Origin: Symbiodinium natans
Lineage: Eukaryota > Sar > Dinophyceae > Suessiales > Symbiodiniaceae
DNA: 37,500 nucleotides
Assembly (NCBI GenBank): GCA_905221605.1
Contig: CAJNDS010001668.1
Span: 552,276 to 589,775, forward strand
Direction: 5' to 3'
Below are positions 33,069 to 37,500 of the stretch, piece by piece. The notes below the pieces were generated by a model that was not told the origin of the DNA, did not search any database, and saw only the letters and a list, made by a program, of their open reading frames with translations. How positions within the stretch are numbered: the first letter of the stretch is position 1; each line of letters starts with the position of its first letter. A program made the translations under genes and the position numbers.

Positions 33069-34271
33069 CCCCTCAACCCTCAACCCTAAACCCTAAACTT
33101 TGAACCCAGAACCCTGAAGGCTAAACCCTAAACCCTAAACCCAAACCCTAAACCCTAGCCCTGAACACTAAACCCTCAACCCTCAACCCTCACTGTTATT
33201 ACGCTGATATGTCTAAACGCTCGAAAGAAGGTGGCCTTGAGATTTTGAAGGGCTGAGAATTGCAGCCAGGGCAGATGTGAGTCACCCTCAGCCCTACAGC
33301 CGAAACCCCAAACCCAAAGCCTTTGAAAGCTAGAACCCTCAACCCCAGAGCTTAGAAGCAGACACCCTCACCAACACGCCCATTCTAATTCAACAGGCCC
33401 CTAAATCCAAAACCCTACACCCCACACCCTAAACCCTACTCCCAAACCCCAGACCCCTAAACCCCAAACCCTGCACCCGAACCCCAAACCCTAAACCCTA
33501 CACTAGAAAATCCCAAACCCTAAGCCCCAAACCTTAATCCCAGACCCTGCACCACAAACCCCAAACCAACCCCACACCCTTACTCCAAAACTACACCCAA
33601 GACCCCACACCCTGACCCCAAATCCCAATCCCTAAACTCCAAACCCGAATCCCTAAACTCAAAACCGTAAAACCCAAGCCCTATTCCCAAACCCTACGCC
33701 CGAAACCCCCAACCCTAAATCCCAAACCCTCAACCCCAAACCCTGCACCCTAAACCCCAAACCCCACACCATGAGCCCAACACCCGGGCCCTAAACCCCA
33801 AAACCCCGAAACCCCGAAACCCGAAACCCCGAAACCCCAAACCCCAAAATCCCAAGCAACCCCAAACCCTCAACCCGAAAACCGAAACAACCCCTAAATT
33901 CCAAATCCCATGCCCCAAACCCTAAACCCTAAACCCCAAACCCTGACCCAGACCCCAAACCCCAATCCCGAATCCCAAACTAAACCCCAATCCCAAACCC
34001 TAAACCCCAAACCCCCAGCCCGAAACCCCAAACCGTAAACGCCAGCCCAAACCCTGAACCCCAATCCCAAGCCCCAAACCCCAAGCCCTAGACGCCAAAT
34101 CCCTAAACCCCAAACCCCACCCCACACCCTATGAGTTTGCTCCACCCTAAACCCCAAAACCCTAAACCCTGAACCCTAAACCCTAAACCCTCAACCCTCA
34201 ACCCTAAACCCTAAACCCTAAACCCTAAACCCTAAACCCCAAACCCCAGCCCCCAAACCACACCCTCTGAG
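33069..34271. repeat. Degenerate CCCTAAA/CCCCAAA repeat tract
   Basis: More than 1 kb of diverged C-rich heptamer-like sequence (CCCTAAACCCCAAACCC, CCCACACCCT, CCCCGAAA). The two minus-strand open frames here (GLGFRVWGLG...) are the tract translated, not proteins. Divergence is much higher than in other arrays, so this is the oldest-looking block in the window. Confidence 0.85.
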
Positions 34272-34341
34272 GTTGCTGAAGGGAGCGCCTCCCGAAGACC
34301 GGGAGCTGGCGAAGATGGAGGAGGTGGCTCGAGGGTTTCAG
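34272..34341 (+). CDS. Unrecognised gene, exon LLKGAPPEDRELAKMEEVAR
   Basis: After CCCTCTGAG|G reads LLKGAPPEDRELAKMEEVAR then GFQ and ends TTTCAG|GTTCGC. Phase 0 at its end. Confidence 0.65.
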
Positions 34342-35813
34342 GTTCGCAGGGTTTAGGGTTTAGGGTTTAGGGTTTAGGGTTTAGGGTTTAGGGTTTAGGG
34401 TTTAGGGTTTAGGGTTTAGGGTTTAGGGTTTAGGGTTTAGGGTTTAGTTTCGGGTTTAGGGTTTAGGGTTAAGGGTTTTCGGTTCGGAAGTTTAGGGTTT
34501 AGGGTGAAGGGGTTTTGGGTGCAGGGCTGAGGGGTTTTGGGTTTTGGCCTTAAGGTTTCGAACTTCGGGGCTCTAGGGGTTAAGGGGTTTAGGGCTTGGG
34601 GTTTAGGGTTGAGGGGTTTTGGGGTGTAGGGTTTTGGATCGGTTTAGGGTTTCGGTTTGAGGGCTTGGGATTTAGATTGCTTGGGCTTGACAGGTTTGGT
34701 GCTTTCAACGCGCCGGGCTTCTGCAATGCAGGGCATTCAAACACTGGAGGAGGGCTTGGCGGTATAGCACCAGATCATTCTGGGATGGATTTTTGCGCTT
34801 GGGGGTTTGGAGTTAATCGGGTTTACGTTGAAGGCTTAGCCTCAAGGGCTTGGAAAATCATAGGGCTTTAGGGCTTTCTGGGTGAGACTTTCGGGTAGGA
34901 GGCTCAACCCCAATACCCCAATCAGTGTCCCTGATATCCCCCGTTGAACCCCCAAAAAGCCTGTCTAAGGGTAAGGGCAACCCTTGTAACCCTAAACCGA
35001 AACCCTAAACCCTAAACGCTACACCCTAAACCCTAAACCCTAAACCCTAAACCCACCAGGGAACTTAGAGCCTGAGCCAGGATCTTTTTTTAAGAGTTTG
35101 GGTGTTGGGGGTTTCGGGGAAGAACAGGGTGCTTCCCACATGTACCCGATATAGGGTTTCTTCTGCCTGCTACCGTTCCATACCCATGGCCGAAGCCTTT
35201 CTTTCATGAGGCGCGCTATCTGAGACTGCCACCTCCTGTCGCTGTCCTTACGTCTTAGGGTTCAGGGTCAAAACCCTAAACCCTCAACCCTAAACCCTAA
35301 ACCCTTGGTTCAGGGGAAAGGCTGTGGGGGCTCCCCCAAACCCTACACACTAAACTTTAGACCCCTAAACCCTAAATCTACTAATCCCTAAACCCCGGAA
35401 CCCTAAACCCCACACACTAACCCCTGAAACCCTTACCCCCTTGGACCCTCAACCCAAACCCTATACCCTAAACCCAAACCCTTAAACCCTTAGACCCCTA
35501 ATCTCTATACCCTAAACCCCAAACCCTAAACCCTTAGACCCCTCAACCCAACCCTGAAAGCAGGGCTATTCCCCAAAGTCTAAACCCTAAACCTTAAACA
35601 CTTAAACTCTTCAACCCCAAACCCTGAAGGCAGGGCTAAACCCTAAACCCCAAACCCCAACCCCCAAACCCCAAACCCCAAACCCCAAACCCCAAACCCC
35701 AAACCCTAAACCCCAAACCCTAAACCCCAAACCCTAAACCCTAAACCCTAAACCCCAAACCCTAAACCCTAAACCCTAAACCCTAAACCCTAAACCCTAA
35801 ACCCTGAAGGCAG
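34342..35813. other. Array-rich stretch, no secure gene
   Basis: Contains a G-rich array (34348-34445), degenerate G-rich sequence to 34640, a unique segment (34680-34970) whose plus frames are open but conflicting (AFNAPGFCNAGHSNTGGGLG versus QGIQTLEEGLAV), a unique segment 35080-35260, and C-rich arrays to 35800. The phrase CCCTGAAGGCAGGGCT appears at 35622 and 35802, with a variant at 35552. Confidence 0.45.
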
Positions 35814-35817
35814 GGCT
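35552..35817. repeat. Array segments separated by CCCTGAAGGCAGGGCT
   Basis: CCCTGAAAGCAGGGCT (35552-35567), CCCTGAAGGCAGGGCT (35622-35637) and again (35802-35817). The last copy is the acceptor and start of the exon at 35814. Two successive duplications of an exon boundary around array DNA are the simplest reading. Confidence 0.85.
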
Positions 35818-35920
35818 CATCCCTTTCTACTCCAACGTCGCCACCAACACGATCCGGCACCGAATCGGTGGCCCGCACGCCTTGCGCCTGGGCAGCTCGG
35901 GGGTCTCCGTTCCCGAAGTC
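35814..35920 (+). CDS. Unrecognised gene, exon LIPFYSNVATNTIRHRIGGP
   Basis: After GAAGGCAG|G reads LIPFYSNVATNTIRHRIGGP then HALRLGSSGVSVPEV and ends GAAGTC|GTTTAG, the donor being the first G-rich unit. Strong codon-like composition. The repeated N/T/I/R/H segment is not diagnostic. Confidence 0.7.
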
Positions 35921-36246
35921 GTTTAGGGTTTAGGGTTTAGGGTTTAGGGTTTAGGGTTTGGGGTTTGGGGTTTAGGGTTTAGGGTTTAGGGTTTCGGGTT
36001 TCGGGTTTGGGGTTTGGGGTTTAGGGTTTAGGGTTGTAGGGCCTTTGAACCTGCAAGGTAGGATGGAGTTTAGAGTTTAGAGTTTCGGGTCTTAAGCTGT
36101 CAGCCTCAAAACCCTCCGACCAAGGGTTTAGGGATTTTGCAGCGTAGGTTATGGGGGCTTAGGCGCGTGAGGGTTCACAGGGTTAGTTCAGGGTTTTAGG
36201 GGCCAGGTTGGTGTGTAGGATTTGGGTGATGGGCTTTTGGGAGGAG

Positions 36247-36347
36247 GACTTGGGTCAGAGGCAACGAACTAGCTGCGATGACAGCCTCGCTACCTTCTCT
36301 GCTAGCACTCCAAGTCATAAAGCACAAGAAGCATTCTTGGAACCCCA
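36247..36347 (+). CDS. Possible exon DLGQRQRTSCDDSLATFSAS
   Basis: Open frame DLGQRQRTSCDDSLATFSAS then TPSHKAQEAFLEPHL, running into C-rich repeat. Acceptor GAG|G is weak. Product unknown. Confidence 0.45.
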
Positions 36348-36442
36348 CCTTAAACCCTAAATCCTAACCCTAAACCGTAAACCCTAAACCCTAAACCCCA
36401 AACCCTAAACCCTACACCCTAAACCCTAAACCAGATTCCAAG

Positions 36443-36564
36443 GCTCCCATGCACACCTGTGCAAAAAAACTTCAACATGTTGCATGCTCACTCGCGGCAG
36501 CGCGGCGGCAAACCCGAAGAACTGGCTCTCCACCTGAGCCATGCCGCGAGAGCAGAGTGCACCG
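36443..36564 (+). CDS. Unrecognised gene, exon NFNMLHAHSRQRGGKPEELA
   Basis: After ATTCCAAG|G reads LPCTPVQKNFNMLHAHSRQR then GGKPEELALHLSHAARAECT and ends CACCG|GTTTAG. Good coding composition in this frame. Other frames have weaker bias. Confidence 0.65.
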
Positions 36565-36666
36565 GTTTAGGGTTTAGGGGTTTAGGCGTTTAGGCGTTTA
36601 GGGGTTTAGGGGTTTAGGGTTTAGGGTTTAGGGGTTTAGAGGTTAGGGGTCTAGGGTTTCGGGCAG

Positions 36667-36809
36667 AGCGAAGAAGAAACCGGCGCCAGGCAAGGGGGTG
36701 AAATACGCGAGGCGAGTGTGGAGCATGTTATCAACTTCTGGGGCCAGAGGGCCGATGTACTGTTCATCCCGATGCATACCACAGAAGTCCTTCTGCGAGA
36801 TTGCTTCAG
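36667..36809 (+). CDS. Unrecognised gene, exon EHVINFWGQRADVLFIPMHT
   Basis: After CGGGCAG reads SEEETGARQGGEIREASVEH then VINFWGQRADVLFIPMHTTE and VLLRDCF. Ends CTTCAG|GTTTAG. The start is ambiguous by two bases relative to the previous exon's phase. A well-formed mixed alpha/beta-like segment, but I cannot name a family. Confidence 0.68.
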
Positions 36810-36886
36810 GTTTAGGGGTTAGGGTTTAGGGTTTGGGGTTTAGGGTTTAGGGTATAGGGTTTAGGGTTTAGGGTTTAGGGTTTAGG

Positions 36887-36957
36887 GCAAGTATGCCACC
36901 AAGTTACGTCCAGATGCTCTGGATCACCTGCATGAAGCAGCATGGAGCTGCAGAGTA
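36887..36957 (+). CDS. Unrecognised gene, exon in conflicting frames
   Basis: In phase with the previous exon (TTTAG|GGCAAG) it reads ASMPPSYVQMLWITCMKQHG then AAE and TAG. Starting instead at GCAAG|TATGCC it reads YATKLRPDALDHLHEAAWSC. The first frame has the better GC third-position bias and phase, the second stays open longer. Confidence 0.5.
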
Positions 36958-36959
36958 GA

Positions 36960-37438
36960 CCCTCCACCTGAAACCCTAAACCCTAAACCCTAAACCCTAG
37001 ACCCTAAACCCTAAACCCTAAACCCTAAACCCTAAACCCTAAACCCTAAACCCTAAACCCTAAACCCTTAACCCTTAACCCTTAACCCTTAAACCTAATC
37101 CTAAACCCTAAATCCTAAACCTCAACCCTCAACCCTAAACCCAACTTTTCAACGGACCCCCCCCCCCCCCCCCCCCAAATATCATTCAATCTCCGAGTGC
37201 TCAACATATAAACCTGAAGCCTTGACCCCTAGCCTTAGCCATAGACAAAAACCTCCGCTCAACCCTAAGAACCCCTAAAAACCCCAAACTCTAGAACGCT
37301 TTAAAACCCTAGAAGCCCTAAAAAACTAGAAAGCGTTAAAACGCTAGAGACCCTAAACCTTTACAACCCGAGAAACCCTTAACCCTAAAAACCCTAGAAA
37401 GCCAAAACGACCGAGAGACCCCTAAGCCTTAGACCGAG
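36960..37438. repeat. C-rich arrays, 20-C run and degenerate CCCTAGAAA repeats
   Basis: 36970-37070 is a CCCTAAA array passing into CCCTTAA units. 37157-37176 is a run of 20 C. 37260-37425 holds loosely repeated AAACCCTAGAA phrases. No gene seen. Confidence 0.7.
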
Positions 37439-37500
37439 GAAGATCCAGTGCCAGCTGGGGGTGGGCGTTGGAACGCACTTGAACCGCCTCTTCGAGGAGG
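37439..37500 (+). CDS. Unrecognised gene, exon cut by window edge
   Basis: After GACCGAG|G reads KIQCQLGVGVGTHLNRLFEE and runs off the edge open. Together with the preceding exons it shows that the + strand gene order continues rightwards. Confidence 0.55.

Noticed and set aside
33730-34157. Minus-strand frames of 62 and 87 codons
   Set aside because: Translations of the degenerate CCCCAAA/CCCTAAA tract.
1-37500. Chromosome end
   Set aside because: Arrays lie in both orientations, are short and are interspersed with exons; a true telomere would be one-directional and terminal.
1-37500. tRNA or rRNA genes
   Set aside because: I looked for cloverleaf-like stems with a GTTCGA-type T-loop and for conserved rRNA stretches and found none I could support.

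Overview
This window looks like nuclear DNA of a dinoflagellate or a close alveolate relative. No 16S/23S-type operon, bacterial-style operon or long uninterrupted gene is visible. Several hundred plant/alveolate-type telomeric heptamers (TTTAGGG on one strand, CCCTAAA on the other) are scattered through all 37.5 kb. Short islands of coding sequence, usually 30-250 nt, lie between them. Joining the islands by hand restores recognisable proteins. Many of the junctions that keep frame use GC or GA instead of GT as 5' splice site, together with AG|G 3' sites. That combination is described for dinoflagellates. Every gene I can orient reads on the + strand, as in dinoflagellate unidirectional gene clusters. 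The species cannot be named from sequence alone.

Layout. (1) 557-2115 and 11293-17181 hold EF-hand exons in the N-to-C order of the regulatory half of a calcium-dependent protein kinase (CDPK): junction helix, EF1, then EF2, EF3 and EF4 with a stop at 17181. (2) 5283-9891 holds a short-chain dehydrogenase/reductase (SDR) gene of at least ten exons, with the TGxxxGxG cofactor motif, NNA and YxxxK. (3) 14269-15514 holds an RCC1-like repeat protein. It lies inside the interval between the EF3 and EF4 exons, and the SDR gene lies between EF1 and EF2. So the CDPK-like gene either hosts two nested genes or is two separate fragments. (4) 17774-28745 holds a series of short plus-strand exons, some coiled-coil, of unrecognised protein(s). 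(5) 29521-31772 ends in a well-phased IQ-motif (calmodulin-binding) protein. (6) 32661-37500 holds exons of one or more unrecognised genes running off the right edge.

The most interesting feature is how the introns are built. Many contain telomeric-type arrays, and several arrays are bounded by duplications of flanking unique or exonic DNA (8-29 bp, exact or nearly so), as if the array had been inserted with target-site duplication. Other introns are short hairpin-ended elements (terminal inverted repeats, 90-150 bp) whose ends supply the splice sites, i.e. introner-like elements. At least six TIR families are seen, including one pair of near-identical elements in opposite internal orientation (4056-4399). 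Together these suggest a genome in which both introner transposons and telomeric-repeat blocks made new introns.

Limits: exon joins were made by eye, with no transcript or database search. Islands with a recognisable domain (SDR, RCC1, EF-hand, IQ) are secure. Many other islands are called only because they are open, protein-like and bounded by AG|G, and may be wrong in frame or extent.
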